Assembly (NCBI GenBank): GCA_013397865.1
Contig: VZTI01002049.1
Span: forward strand, 29,799-93,798
Reading direction: 5' to 3'
DNA length: 64,000 nucleotides
DNA from: Struthidea cinerea
Lineage: Eukaryota > Chordata > Aves > Passeriformes > Corcoracidae
Positions 24,463 through 36,772 of the stretch are shown here, in pieces (the first letter of the stretch is position 1; each line of letters opens with the position of its first letter). The position numbers were made by a program, and so were the translations under genes. A model generated the notes under the pieces. The model did not search any database. It saw nothing but the letters and a program-made list of their open reading frames with translations, and was not told the DNA's origin.

Positions 24463-27400
24463 TCTCCAGTTTGTGCTGATGTAAGTCATTGTATCATTGC
24501 TCAGTGATCACCAGGAGTACAACTGCATTCCTAACACACAGCTTGTACCAGGCCACAGGAACAGTCTTCCACCTTCTTCTAAATACTGAATATGGTAAAT
24601 AAATTATACATGAAGGAATCATAAACCTAATTGCAAAAAAAAAAAAAACCAATTGTGTTTAATGTTTGCAGAAAAATGACAAAGAATATAGCATTTCATG
24701 AGGATGTTTTACAGAGATATAAAGTAACAAGTGAGAGTTATTGCTTTTGAAATACAACATCTCCTATTTTATAATTTTTCTACATAAGTTTTATTCAGAA
24801 ATTTCAATATGTTCTGATTACATTCAATGGACAATAGGAAGACTCTCCTAATTAATTTTTGAGTAGTTAATAAAAGACTGCGTAATGTTAGATAGAGTTT
24901 CTAAAACAACTACGGAGACAAACATTCAAATGTATATGTGATTCACTTTCTTTCAATGGGAGATTAATTCCTGGGTTTTTATCAAGTGAAATAAAATTAA
25001 ATTTATAAAATTACATTTAATCCGAAACGTATTATGCCTATTAATTTGGCTGACTCTCTTGATTCAGGAAAAAAAAAGTAAATTCCTTTTTATGCCCAAG
25101 CTCACAGGCCATCTTCCAGATGGAAAAGGTCTTTAGTGGCAAAACAGGACAAAATCCACCATTTCTGTTGCAAATGAGACATACCACAGCACTGAGACAG
25201 TGGCTGGCACTGGCTGTTTTCTAATCGTCCTTATAGTGTTATTGCTGTTCTGGGATCTATTATCAGACGGAGCCTGGTATAAATCTGGTCCCCAAATCAG
25301 GAATCAACAAATGATACTGTGACTTGGCCACAGTAGGTGGTAAAAGCTGTGACTGCAGGACTGAAGCTATGACTGATACCACAAGGGATACAGCAGCTGT
25401 GTGACAGTCATTACAGCATCCTTCTGCACACAGTCTTGTCCATTGAAAATTCTGAATTCTTCCTGAAATCTGTCATCATTTGACCCAACCATAAATGGGT
25501 GCCCAGTTGTTTATTTTGTGGAGCCAAAGGCAGTCAATAATGATGCTGTCCTTATCACACACTTGTATTTTGCTGGCTAGAAAAGCTGGTATGCGTGAAC
25601 CAATTAAGCCAGTGAACCATTTGGGCTTAGATGGATCTTTGACCTCTGCCTCTGAAGGAATTTTAGTCCTGACATCCATCAGTAAAAGTGCTGTAGGGCC
25701 CAATTAGGCTTTATTCTGCCATTTAGATTGCTAATATAGTACAGATACCATGGCTAGCTTGCTTTTCACATTGACAGATTTCAACCTACAATCATCCTTC
25801 TTTTGGTAGAGCCTTGGACACAGTACTTTGTACCAAAAGTTTGTTGTGTGGTAAAGAAAAATATTTACTTTTCAGTATATGTACTCATTGCAGAAAATCT
25901 CAGATCCTCAACTTCTCTCTTCTCTGATATGCTATTTCTTGTCATTATTTACCCATGAGGCTTTCCAGATTTCTGGGCTACCCTTCCAGTGGGTCATACA
26001 TGTAATACTTTCAATCTTTGAATTAAAAAATCTTCTCTAAGCAGACGTGTGATCATCCAAGTGTGTCAAAGGCCATCAGAGGATGCATATAGTACTTTGT
26101 AAAGTCTGATTCTCAGACAAAAAAAGGAAGAAAAAACCAATTTTCCTGCAGAAAAGGATTACGCTAACAGTTGGCACCATTTTCCTGAATAGATCAAATC
26201 TCATTTGTTTTTAGATGCATATCTACTTACTTTAGTGACAAAAATAAACACCTTTTTGTTTGTTTATTTCTCTTAGCCCTGCAGAAGTAATATAACTATT
26301 TGAGACAGCTGGATACTATTCCATCTTGAGCATCATTGGCAGAATTGCTCACTAAATCCCAACAGTTACACCTGTTCAAAAACCTTACAGGCAAAACAAT
26401 CACATAGGTACCACTAAGGGCATAATTTAGCCCTTGGAAACTTTGTTACTGTTGATGATTTGTGATGTGGAAAGAAGCCTGCCTGCCTCTTGGAGCCTGG
26501 ACTGAGTTTCAAAAACTACAACTCTGGAAAAGCTCATTTCTCTCTTTAGGCAAGCTCCTGGGCTGTGAAAATGAGTGTGATGCCTGAACAGAAGATCTTC
26601 ACTTCACAAAATGGGCTAGTTTCACTGGTAGTCCAGCAGATGAAGGGCTGACTCAAATTTCACCACACTGGCAACCTTAGTTATCTCTGTGTCAGTCTGA
26701 CAACTCATCCAAACAAACATGTGAGCTGATGATCTGAAGGCAAATATTATGACAGAAAACTTACTAGGAAAAGGTATCTTCTGTGAGCAAGTAATTTAAA
26801 ATAGGAGATTACTATTTCTATAACATAAACTACATTAAGTACTTGGTGTCAGCAGTTTCAGTATATCCTTCACTGGCAGCAGTAAGTAAGCCTCGAAAAT
26901 CTGACTCACAGGATTAAACTGGTGAAATCAGTGGGAGACAAAAATTGTTTAGTAGTCTGTGTGGTGGAATATGAGGTACTTAACACCCATCGCCCTCCAA
27001 AAGCCATCATAATTCCCGCAGTGCCATCTACTGGTCCAGATCCCAGATGTACCAAGAGCAACTCATTTACATGTGTATCTCTTGCAGATTAAATTATTTG
27101 ATCCTCTATTCAGATACAAAGAAAACAAGTAATCATTATTGCTGTAATAGCCTTTCTTGTTTTCTATATTTTAAAGTTAATATGCATGGTTTCTTTGAAA
27201 GATTAATATCTAGTATAAAGGTTGCCATATGGTATAGAATTCTTTTGAAGTGAATGTATGCATTCCACCTGAGCTAGAAATTAACCTTTCTAGCTGATAT
27301 ATATGCAGAAGAAACATTTCACACTTCATTCAGATATAGACATGTACTTTATTTTCACAGAAATCAAACAGGCATGCATGTTCACTTATGTGTACTTTCC

Positions 27401-29490
27401 AAGTTCCATAGCTCAGTTAATGTCTAATGATTCTCCTACATTTCATACAAGAATTTAAGAAATTTACATGGGATTTCACACAGTATGAAATAAATACAGG
27501 ATATTAATTGCAACAATTATAAATCTCTCAAGTTTTATGAGGGTGTAGGTGTAAGGACTTAAAGAATGCAGTTTCCCATCTCAAAACACTGTCAAAGCCA
27601 CAGAAGGAACTTCCCATAAGATAAGCCACTGAACAAAGAATTCCCACTGTGGGAACTTGAGATAAGCACAGACAGCAACAACAGGAAGATGCTAATTCCA
27701 GGCTTGGTGAGGCAGATTTATAATCCAAATTTAACAGCAGGTCAGATCAATTCTTCCATTGCAGGAGCTAATGGTGAAATGCTGTAGTTCTCATTCTTCC
27801 CTTGTGTTCAGTAATATTGATTGACAGATATTTTGGTCCCACATCTAAAGCTGCAGGATAGCAATGAAAGGGTAATATCACAGCTTTTTCTCTAACTTAG
27901 CTTAAAGTATTACTATAGTAACAGTTCTTCCATCCACCTTCTCAACTATGGAGCCCTGTGAGATTTACTATTATCCTATTTAACATCATTCTATTAGTAC
28001 TTAAATGTATTTTGGGGCAAACAAGCTTAAATGCTAGAAACATGGTGATAACTGAATATTTATAAGAAGCACAAACCAGGATCTGCTTATCTCTGCAACT
28101 AGCTGAAAGTAACATCAGGATGGAAAACAACTGACAGAAGTACAAGCTTGGTGTAAATAAGCTTATTCGGACAATATGAAGACAGAATATTGTCATTTTT
28201 ACAATACCCATTTCTGAAGTGATCAGATCCCCTCAGACATAAAGTGTCTTTGCAACATTAGTTGCCCAAATAATCAGTAGCGCAGAAAATACACAGAGAG
28301 TTCTGTGCCTAGTCCCAAGATAACATCTTCTTATCTTAGAGAAAGTTTCATGATCTCCTTCCTTGAATATGGGTATTTATCACAAGTAGGAATGAAGCCT
28401 GTGCTCTACATTAAAGTCCTCAAAGGAAGATGCTCAGTAATATTTAGCAAAGTACATTGAGGAAGTCAGGTTCATCTAATTCTGTATTCTTTGAATGTGT
28501 GAGTTTCTGATTTTTACTTTTCTAGACATGGGACCCAGTGGTCATATATTGTAGTATCAGTCAGTTTCAATACAGTATATCTTATAAAATAGGGTATTTG
28601 AATGCATACACAGTAGAGATTGTTGAAAAATGTGTTTGTACTTCCCAGTCATCTTCAAAATGACTTTAGTGATTAACCAACAATGTGTCTGAACTGAACT
28701 ATTGCATTTTCTTTTTTATCGTTAATACTCAGAAAGAGGCTTTTCATCAGTCTGCCTCCCCTCTGAACGTCTGCAGCTGACCTCTACTTGTCCTCACACC
28801 ATGAGGCTTTATTATTTATTTTGACACTGTCTTTCCTCCTTCTTGACCATGCAGCTTCATATTCTTTCTTAATTCATCTATTCATCAAAGATGAATTAAT
28901 TGCTAAAAAAAAATTACTTATTTCTTTTATTCCTTCCTGGTTGGGTATATATGCTTAAAGTAAATGCCTCTAAAATCTGCAAGTTTCATCAGCTTAGGTG
29001 ACTATATATTTCTCAGTCAGTATCACTGAAGAACACACTGGCTTTTCTCACAACTTCAGTGAGTTTTACTAGATAAAATAATTCCCATTGATGTAGATAT
29101 TCCACCTCCATAATTTTTGTTGTTCTTTTCAAAACCTTTTTGCATTTGCATTTTTCTGTTGTCTGCTAAAAATTGCTTAGGTGTAGAGATGCAGCCAGAA
29201 GCCTATTGTACAAGGAGGTAGTGATCCAAGTGCTTGCTTTCTTCTCATGTATACAGGTGTAATCTGAATAGCATGTGGCCATTTACCAACCATCTGTGTC
29301 AGAGAATCCATGACTTCTCAGGTGTATGCCTCAGTTTCACGGATACTATATGAATGCTCTATAAAATAATACAATTACTCAATGTATGCATAACAAATGC
29401 ATAGTTAATCAATATCCATGTACTGAATGTGTATTCAAGCATAAGTACAGTGCATTGTCTCCTCAAAAGGAAATATTTTCGTCTAATCAC
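24463..29490. other. AT-rich unique DNA, no gene seen
   Basis: About 5 kb with no recognised gene or transposon. An A14 run lies at 24635-24648. The 75-codon reverse frame at 25476-25703 starts at TTG right after a stop codon and matches nothing I recognise. Confidence 0.5.
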
Positions 29491-30205
29491 AGAATCATAG
29501 AACAGTTAGTGTTGAAAGGGACCTTAAAGATCATCTAGTTCCAACTGCCCTGCCATGGGCAGGCATGCCATTCACTGGGTCAGGTTGGTCAGAGACCCAT
29601 GCAACCTGGCCTTGAGCACTTCCAGGGATACGGCACCCACAGCCTCTCTGGGCAACCTATTCCAGTGCCCTCACTATAAAGAATTTCTTCCTAACATCTA
29701 ATCTAAATCTGCACCCTTTCTGTCTAAAACCACTTCCCCTTGTCCTGTCACCATCTGCCCATATAAAAAGTCCTTCTCCCTCCTTTTTATAAGCCCCCTG
29801 AAGGTACTGGAAGGCTAAAATGAGGTCACTCCAGAGCCTTCTCTTCTCCAGGCTGAACAATCCTCCCTCAGCCTGTCTTTGTAAGAGAGGTGCTCCATCC
29901 CTTAAATCATATTCATGGCCTTCCTCTGGACCTCTTCTAACAGGTCCACATCTTTCTTGTTCTGAGAACCCCACAGCTGGGTGCAGCACTCCAGACGGGG
30001 TCACACAAGGACAGAGTAGAGGGGCAGAATCATCTCCCATGCCCTGCTGGCCGTGCTGATTTTGACGCAGCCCAGGATACAACTGACTTTCGAGCTGTGA
30101 GTGCACACTGTTGGCTCATGTCCAGCCTCTCATCCATGAGAAACCCCAAGTCCTTCTCTGCAGGGCTGCTCTCAAAGAATTCTTCTCCCAGTCTGTACTC
30201 ATGCC
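29491..30205 (-). mobile_element. CR1 LINE fragment, reverse, about 0.7 kb
   Basis: On the + strand it begins with the reverse complement of the CR1 terminus (CACAGAATCATAGAA near 29488-29502), then 'gaaagggaccttaaagatca'. The minus strand encodes GGLFSLEKRRLWSDLILAFQYL, then YKKEGEGLF, then FRLDVRKKFFIVRALE, in the expected ORF2 C-terminal order. The copy is 5'-truncated near 30205. Orientation and extent closely parallel the copy at 10.4 kb, but the sequences differ, so this is a separate insertion. Confidence 0.92.
29657..30106 (-). pseudogene. CR1 ORF2 C-terminal remnant (149 codons)
   Basis: A continuous reverse frame whose last ~70 residues follow the CR1 ORF2 tail, while the first ~75 appear to be out-of-phase CR1 sequence. 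A frameshift inside the copy therefore joins the wrong phase to the right one. No reverse transcriptase or endonuclease motif is present. It is a fossil and is not expected to make a functional product. Confidence 0.75.
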
Positions 30206-32720
30206 TGGGACTTGCACCAAAATGTTACTTGTGCCTATTTGAGTAACTTTACTGAGATATGGGCATTGGCATATATTGTCCAAGGGTCTCTTCAAGGCTC
30301 GGTTCACACTCCAAACTTGGCTGTTCTCAGTGACCTATGAATGTGAGCAAGACCCTATAGAAATGCTAGTTAATTTAGAGCTGGTGAACCTCACCACAGC
30401 TGGGAACTCTGTGCAGCTTGCCATGATCCGTGAGGAGGTGTTCATCAGTGCTGCAATAGCTAGGATTCCCATCATCAGGAAGAATGTGAGGTTACTATCA
30501 CCTTTTCTATATTTTCCATCTTTTACTCAATACAATAGTTAAGAAGCTTTGAATGTTGTCCTCTTTCTTACTGTGTGCCCAAAAGAATTGTCACCTGAGT
30601 GCAAAACAGTAGGAAATTACTATGCCTTCAACATTGTACAAGGAATGAGGAGAAAGCTTCCTTCCTATATGAAAAGTCTTCTGAACAGCCTGTAAAGATG
30701 GTGAGAATAGTGTGGAGAGAGGTCTTTTCCAAAGGAATTTAAAGCAACCGAAGGAGGAAGCACATTGAAGAACAGTCACTAAGGAATGATCATTCCCTTT
30801 ACATCATAAAGGAATTCCTAATTCAAACAAAAGCATGTGACATTGTATCTTTGTGATATTGGTATCTTGAATATGCTTTGTCATAGCAATTTTACAAATT
30901 TTTTTTTAACTCAAGAGCTCTTATCCACTTCTAAGCCCAATTTATACTACTACAGTTTTTTAACTGATAGGGATGCATTCTTTTCTCAATTTACAGCAAC
31001 ATAAAAGACAGAAACCGTACCCATTCAACACGCATCAATACAGAAAGGGAATTTATGCAGAAGACTGAGCCCTGTTGTTGCAGATGCTGTTGAAAATGTC
31101 TTGACGAAATATAAAAGGCAAAAACGCTTTTGGCAAGCCTATGAATCAGAAAGGGCAGGTAGGGCTACAAATAGAGGAGAAACTTCTGTCTGAAATACAG
31201 AGGGCTCACTGGACAGACACAATTTTCTGTCTATGCTGCTTGGCTAGATTTCTGCTTTACCTACATACCATCCTCTGAAGCACAGACCCTTTTATGCCCT
31301 TTGTATTTAGGATAAGGGCTTCTGTCTAATCTGGGAGAAACTAGGAATGAATCCATCTTTCTCTACAATAGTAGGGATTTCCAAAACTGTGCATCTCAAA
31401 CTAGATGTAATTCAGATATGCTGGAAGAAAGTGAACATATCTTGGATTCAGGAGAGCAAACAAAATTAAGTGGAAGGTGAAGACTTCTGAGTGCACGTGT
31501 GATCCTGTGATCCCTTCTAATTCATCTTGGTTCAAAGCCAAGCAAGCGATCTTAGACCACTTCCAGCAGCTGTTTAATCTGTTTGATACTGCAATTGGAA
31601 TCACCTTGTCAATATAAATGTGAGACAGTTTAAGGATGTAGCATTTATTGGCTATATTTCTCAGTCATTTACTTCATTTACTTCTGTGGATGCTTCTAGC
31701 TAGCAGAGGAACAAGTCAGACTGGTTGGATTAAGCCACAGTGGCTTGAACAAGTCTGTTTGATTTTGTACAGTAGCAGAAGAGATGAGCACTGAGGCAAT
31801 CTCATCAGTGACAAAATGACAAATAGGAGCTCAGGCTGGTAATGGCTATACCTGACTCAGAGGGTTCTTCCCATCCAGAGTGAAGCTCAAGAAGCTCAAC
31901 AGATTAATTCATCTGCTGGCAGTGTCAGCTGCACCCTCATTCTCTGTATAATGCTCTATCCTAGTTCAGGGAACTCACGGCTTAAACCTACACAGCTTCA
32001 TAATTGTACAACTGGCTGTCAGGGAACAGAAATTGTTGCCCAACTATTTAGTCCTCAGCTTTTTTGACATGTGATGTGTTACTCAGAATGATTTAGACCA
32101 AAAAAAAAGAAACCAGAAGATTAACCAGCTCAAGGTCCTGATCCATATCTGGGCTGAACAAAGATAAAAATTCATCTCCAATATGTCCAAGTTCTTTCCT
32201 CAGTGATATCACTCAGGAAAACAAACTCGTATGAAGGAAAGAAACATTTGTTACACATTTTTGCTATATTATAAATTACTGGCAATAGACAAAAAAGAGA
32301 GAGCAGATTGAATTCCGTATCCTTGAATAACTTTGCAGGGCCTGCTTTTAGGGGTCATGCAAGCTCTATGTGCAAACTGTTTAAATTTGATATGGAAGTT
32401 GTTGTGACACAATGAATATGGAACAGTGTCATTGTTCAAATCAGGAATGCCTTAAGCTCTGACTCACAACAGCCTTTTTACTCCCTTCTCTAATTACAAA
32501 TTCTGCCATATGAAAGGTCATGAAACTGCAAGGTAGGACAGGCTGTGAGGGAGAGGGATAGCACTCCTTTGGTTTTGCTTTGACCTAAATCAAGCTGACA
32601 AGTCAGCCAGTCTTTTTAACTCCAGGATGTTTCTGAGTAAAGGCTTTCAAACTCTGAAGCAATTTTCAGAAATCAGTAGGCAATGACTGGATACCAAGAC
32701 ATAAGTCTTAGACTTGTGAA
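30206..32720. other. AT-rich unique DNA, no gene seen
   Basis: Nothing assignable. The 88-codon forward frame 30276-30542 next to the CR1 has no recognisable domain and no clear CR1 identity. Confidence 0.5.
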
Positions 32721-32767
32721 CTCATAAATGCTTATACCATAAATGTTTATACTCATAAATGTTTATA
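32721..32767 (+). repeat. Three tandem copies of a 15-16 bp CTCATAAATGTTTATA-type unit
   Basis: Units are at 32721-32736, 32737-32751 and 32752-32767, differing by one or two bases each. Confidence 0.85.
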
Positions 32768-32803
32768 ATGTCAGATAGATATTAATTTAGTGGCCTAGTA
32801 ATA

Positions 32804-32833
32804 GTTAGATGCTGTTAAGAGTTAGATGCTGTT
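32804..32833 (+). repeat. Tandem duplication of GTTAGATGCTGTT (17-bp period)
   Basis: The 13-mer is exact at 32804-32816 and 32821-32833, spaced by AAGA. It lies 36 bases after the preceding tandem array. Confidence 0.85.
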
Positions 32834-33712
32834 CTATTTTAAAACCAACTACAAGCCTCCTATTTATTGTAATTTAAAAAAATGTTTGGTTTTAAGAATT
32901 TAATAGTTACTGTTACCACAATTTTCATTCATTAATTCTCTAACACTTTTTGAGGAAGATAAATGTAGTAATTCCCCAGTGACTGATTATCTGATGCAGA
33001 GATACCCAAGACCTAATTTTAGCAGAACTTAGATACCTAAGGATAGGCACATATTCATTGAAGTGACTTGTTTTTGTTCAGTTGGAAGATTGGGATAGAA
33101 CCAGCACCAAACTCAGCTTTTTAAAACCAAAGGTCAGAACCTGAGCTGCCATTAAATATTATCACCTTGTTGTGAGATTTGGGGGCTGCTGAATTCATTA
33201 GACGGATTCCACATGACAGTTTAGGAATAGAAGTGTCCTTGTCAAGAATCTATGAAAGTCTTCAATTTCTCCAACTGCAGTTCTCATAAGAGTATAGCTC
33301 TAAGAATTACTGCCTTATTGCGTACTCTTTTTTGTCTTCAAAATTGTTTAAAATTTTGGGTTTGTTTTTTAGATCACTCATAAAAAACATGGGCAGTTCT
33401 TTTGGAAAGTCACTATTTTATGTTTGATTGGTATACCACAGGGGCTTGTAGTTTGTCCTCAGGCCTTCTTGTGAAGAAGGATGGGGTTTGAGAACAAGAA
33501 AATCATGAAATATGCATCAGAGAAAAGAAGGTTTTAAAGCCGTGCAAAATTCATATGCAAAATTCCCTACTGAAAAGAGTCTAAATTGGATATAAAATAA
33601 TTCAGAGGAAATGAGGGAAAAAAGAAGGGAAGGGGAAGAATATGTCAGACCACAAAGTCCTTTTACAGGTGAAATTCAGAGGTTCATAAACCAATTAGAG
33701 AAATGTGCTGCA
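32834..33712. other. AT-rich unique DNA, no gene seen
   Basis: No feature recognised on either strand. Confidence 0.5.
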
Positions 33713-33718
33713 GGCTAC

Positions 33719-34074
33719 TGTGGTGGCCGATTGACCAGTGGTACAAGAGACAGAGAGGGCTCTTGGTAAGAGAGTCTCTGGTGCCAAAGACTTATCGGTC
33801 ATGGGGAGGGAAAGAAGCCTCTCCCAGGATGCCTGTTCGGCTGTGGTAATGTACCCCGGTTCTGATTCCCTGGTTGGCTCCTGGCATTAGCCACCCCCCT
33901 GTACTTAAGATCGACCTGCCACGTGTTCGGGGTATTTGCCACTGGGACCTTCGACAGTGAAGATGCAATAAATGCTCCTGCCGGAATGCAAGCAAATACC
34001 CTTCCCAACTCTTTATCACTGACTATATACTGAACCTGCCTGAGCGTCTGTGGGGGCACGCGGGACTTGTAGTA
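33719..34074 (+). mobile_element. Solo LTR, forward (about 356 bp), relative of the LTR at 11.6 kb
   Basis: The segment starts TGTGGTGGCCGATTG and shares the block order described for the copy at 11586, including CCTCTCCCAGGATGC, GTACTTAAG at 33901-33909 and AATAAA at 33967-33972. It is flanked by a 6-bp direct repeat GGCTAC (33713-33718 and 34075-34080), and the match extends to 7 bp (AGGCTAC) if one LTR base is counted. The 6-bp duplication fits an ERVK-like element. The 3' end read this way is ...TTGTAGTA, not the canonical CA, so the boundary may have mutated. The absence of internal retroviral sequence makes it a solo LTR. Confidence 0.8.
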
Positions 34075-34080
34075 GGCTAC

Positions 34081-35928
34081 AAGTTGGAATTCCAGTTGCT
34101 AGATTTGAATCAGGGTGTGTTTGTTTGATTGTTTTAAACACAAATATGAGAAGAATTGTTCTTGTTTTTAAATCAGATGAGTAATAGTGAACATATTCAC
34201 TTAGGCTCTTTTATCTTCTTCTTTTCTTTTTTTTACATCTACAGTATCTCTTAAAATGAAACTTTAAGTCAATAATTTAAGAATTTTAAAATGTACATCT
34301 TTGTAGGAATTGTTACTCTTGGGTCAAAATCTACTTTTTAAAAAATACTAAAATATTTATATTTGCATGATGAGATATAATATTTTATTCATGGACCAAA
34401 AATACCATTTAAATAACATTATGAATTATTTTTGCAGACTCACTGAATGAACATTTTATACCTTGGATAGAAGGCCTCAGTACAAGAATACCCATTCCAC
34501 TGCTGCTACAGGACCATCAGCTAAATGTCAGCTTTGAGGAACTAGCAAGTCTCTGACAAAATTCAGAAATAGATGGAAAAATTATCTTCATGGAGGGAAA
34601 ATAAGACAATCGGTAGTGCTTATTGTGTCTGGTTGACTGCTAGAACCTATTGATAATATAAAAATAATCCTTGAAAATTGCAAGGGATATCCTCAAAACC
34701 AAAAAGGAAGCAAAGACACGCGTTAGGGTAAGGGCAGCAATATTGCTACATTCAAGGCAGTGATTCCCAAGTACCAGATAGGAACCACTGCATCCTCACA
34801 TGGGTGCTGCTTCCAGTTCCTGTGGTGTAACAGCACATACTGCCCCAAAATGGTTATTTCCATGAGGCAGTAGCTAAATGCTGCTGTAACAACAACCAAC
34901 CAAAAAAAGGTAGCAAGATGACATACCACATAGGACTACTCTCCACAATTCAAATAACATATCTGTGGAAGAAAAAAAGATGACATAAGATTTCTGTTAC
35001 TAATTCTAAAAATCATGGGCCTCATTGACCTTCAGAAGCTGAGCACAGTCCTCCCTTCAGGCTTCCATCTGGCACTCTCTTATCAGAGAATCCAGTTCTT
35101 CCACGATGCCTGAATCTAGCAGCAGTGCCATGGCAGGCTCTGATGTGCACAAGCTGCCAGAGAAGAAGACAGGAGCTGGCAGGACATAGAAGGATGTTGT
35201 ATCACTAATGTTTTCCACAATAGCAGCTTAGCCCTGGCACATGACCCATCATGTAATCTGCTCTTTCTCAGGTACATGCAGCATGTGTTTTGTGAGGACA
35301 TGTAAGATTTCAGGCACACATTTTATGTGCCAAGACAGTAGAAGGTTTCTGGACAGTCAATCTTATTTGTGTCTGTTCCATTCACGACAAGTAACCTCTC
35401 TTCAGCGGCCTCAGAGGACACTTAGGAAATCAGACATTAATGGCAAGATGGAAATTCTCCTGCCTACATTACAAATCTTGTTCCCAAGGCCCCGAGGGTC
35501 TCTACTTGTGCTAGGCCTCTCAACAGCTCATTTGTTGGCAGCAACAGTTAGTTTTCTATGAAAATGCCAGCTGTAGAAGCACAGATGCCTTAGGGAGCTT
35601 AGGCATGCAGGGAGATCAGTGCCAGCTCTGACTATGTTACTGTTGACTACCTGGTACACTTTGGTGGCTATTTGCTTGTTCCAGTGTCAAAATCACTTTT
35701 AAAAGCCTGGACAGAGGCTCTTAGTGCTAAATATACAAACAAGCCCATTAAAAGGCTGTCACTACAGGACTGATATTCACAGCAGGGTTTCCATGTATGC
35801 AGCCAATAAATAAGTAATGACAATAAAATAATTTCTGTTCTGCATTTGATTTTCTAATATTTTTCTACAGTACTATTTCCAGTAAGGCAAAAGAGGCGGA
35901 GACTATTTGAGTATTTCCTATCACCAGG
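34081..35928. other. AT-rich unique DNA, no gene seen
   Basis: Open frames of up to 106 codons (35241-35561, forward) show no known domain. No transposon was recognised. Confidence 0.5.
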
Positions 35929-35948
35929 AAAAAAAAAAAAAAAAAAAA
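35929..35948 (+). repeat. A20 homopolymer
   Basis: Uninterrupted A run with no recognisable retrocopy upstream. Confidence 0.9.
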
Positions 35949-36371
35949 GAATTGGCAGAGGCAAAAATAAAATATTCATTTCAGTCCTTGCTTACTTGGG
36001 CAGTCATGTCATCTGAACAGAATTACATACATGAACTGGATTATTTGTGCATTTACTTTATGTCTATGAAAGCGGCAGCTTAGGGGAAGTATATAAAACC
36101 ACCTCAAAATATATCACAAATCAACACTTTTTTTTTTCCCCTATTATCTATACCCATGCCAAACACAGCCCTTTGAAACAGTCGATGTGCAAAGCAAGCA
36201 GGGAACATCTACAATATCCTTAGACTCTTTCTTCCATTCTGCCTCCCTACCCTGAAAAAGGCAGTCCTGATGCAGCAGCAATGCTGACACAGCCACTTTC
36301 CAGCACACCCTCTGCTACTGAGCAGAAGTAGCTATGGTGATAGTGAAGGGTAGATGACTAGATGAACACTC
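35949..36371. other. Unique DNA, no gene seen
   Basis: Nothing assignable apart from a T10 run near 36129. Confidence 0.5.
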
Positions 36372-36377
36372 TTAAGA
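36372..36377. repeat. Target-site duplication TTAAGA, left copy
   Basis: Directly precedes the reverse LTR. Its identical partner is at 36767-36772. Confidence 0.78.
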
Positions 36378-36766
36378 TGCAGTGATGACGCATGGGCAAG
36401 GACCTTGCTTATCAGGTGGAAGAATGCAAAGCTGTTTATTGCGTAGTCAGAATTCCCTAAATACCAGCACCCAACAGGATATAACATCATATAAACAGGA
36501 AAGATGTTCACCACAGTGTCCCCCAATCACCTGGGGTATTACACAGATTTTACCCATTATGGTAATAGGCAAACAATACCCTATAAGGCCACAAACTACA
36601 ATTAACACTTCTCATAGGCCCAGTCTGTCCATAAACACACAATCCTCTCTCAGTCCATCTCCGGTGACCTGGATGCACTCCCAGGGTCACCTGCGGGCCC
36701 AGGAAAGAGGCCCTCTCTCTTATCCTCAGGGCCTAGCTCTCTTCCAGCATATAGTGCACCCCAACA
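36378..36766 (-). mobile_element. Solo LTR of an avian endogenous retrovirus, reverse (389 bp)
   Basis: Read on the minus strand the segment starts TGTTGGGGTGCACTATATGC and ends CATCACTGCA, giving TG...CA ends. It is flanked by a perfect 6-bp direct repeat TTAAGA (36372-36377 and 36767-36772), the length typical of ERVK-like elements. A reverse AATAAA polyadenylation signal (TTTATT on +) lies at 36435-36440, about 60 bases before the minus-strand 3' end, as expected for a short R-U5. The 147-codon forward frame across it is antisense and has no coding support. No proviral interior is present. Confidence 0.85.
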
Positions 36767-36772
36767 TTAAGA
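36767..36772. repeat. Target-site duplication TTAAGA, right copy
   Basis: Directly follows the reverse LTR. Identical to 36372-36377. Confidence 0.78.

Noticed and set aside
25476..25703. 75-codon reverse frame that looks protein-like
   Set aside because: It begins at TTG immediately after a stop codon and has no splice context, homologue I recognise or neighbouring coding sequence.
11586..34074. A 22-kb provirus bounded by the two related LTRs
   Set aside because: The LTRs differ by a large U3 block, the second has its own flanking duplication, and the interval holds unrelated CR1 and LTR insertions and no retroviral coding sequence.
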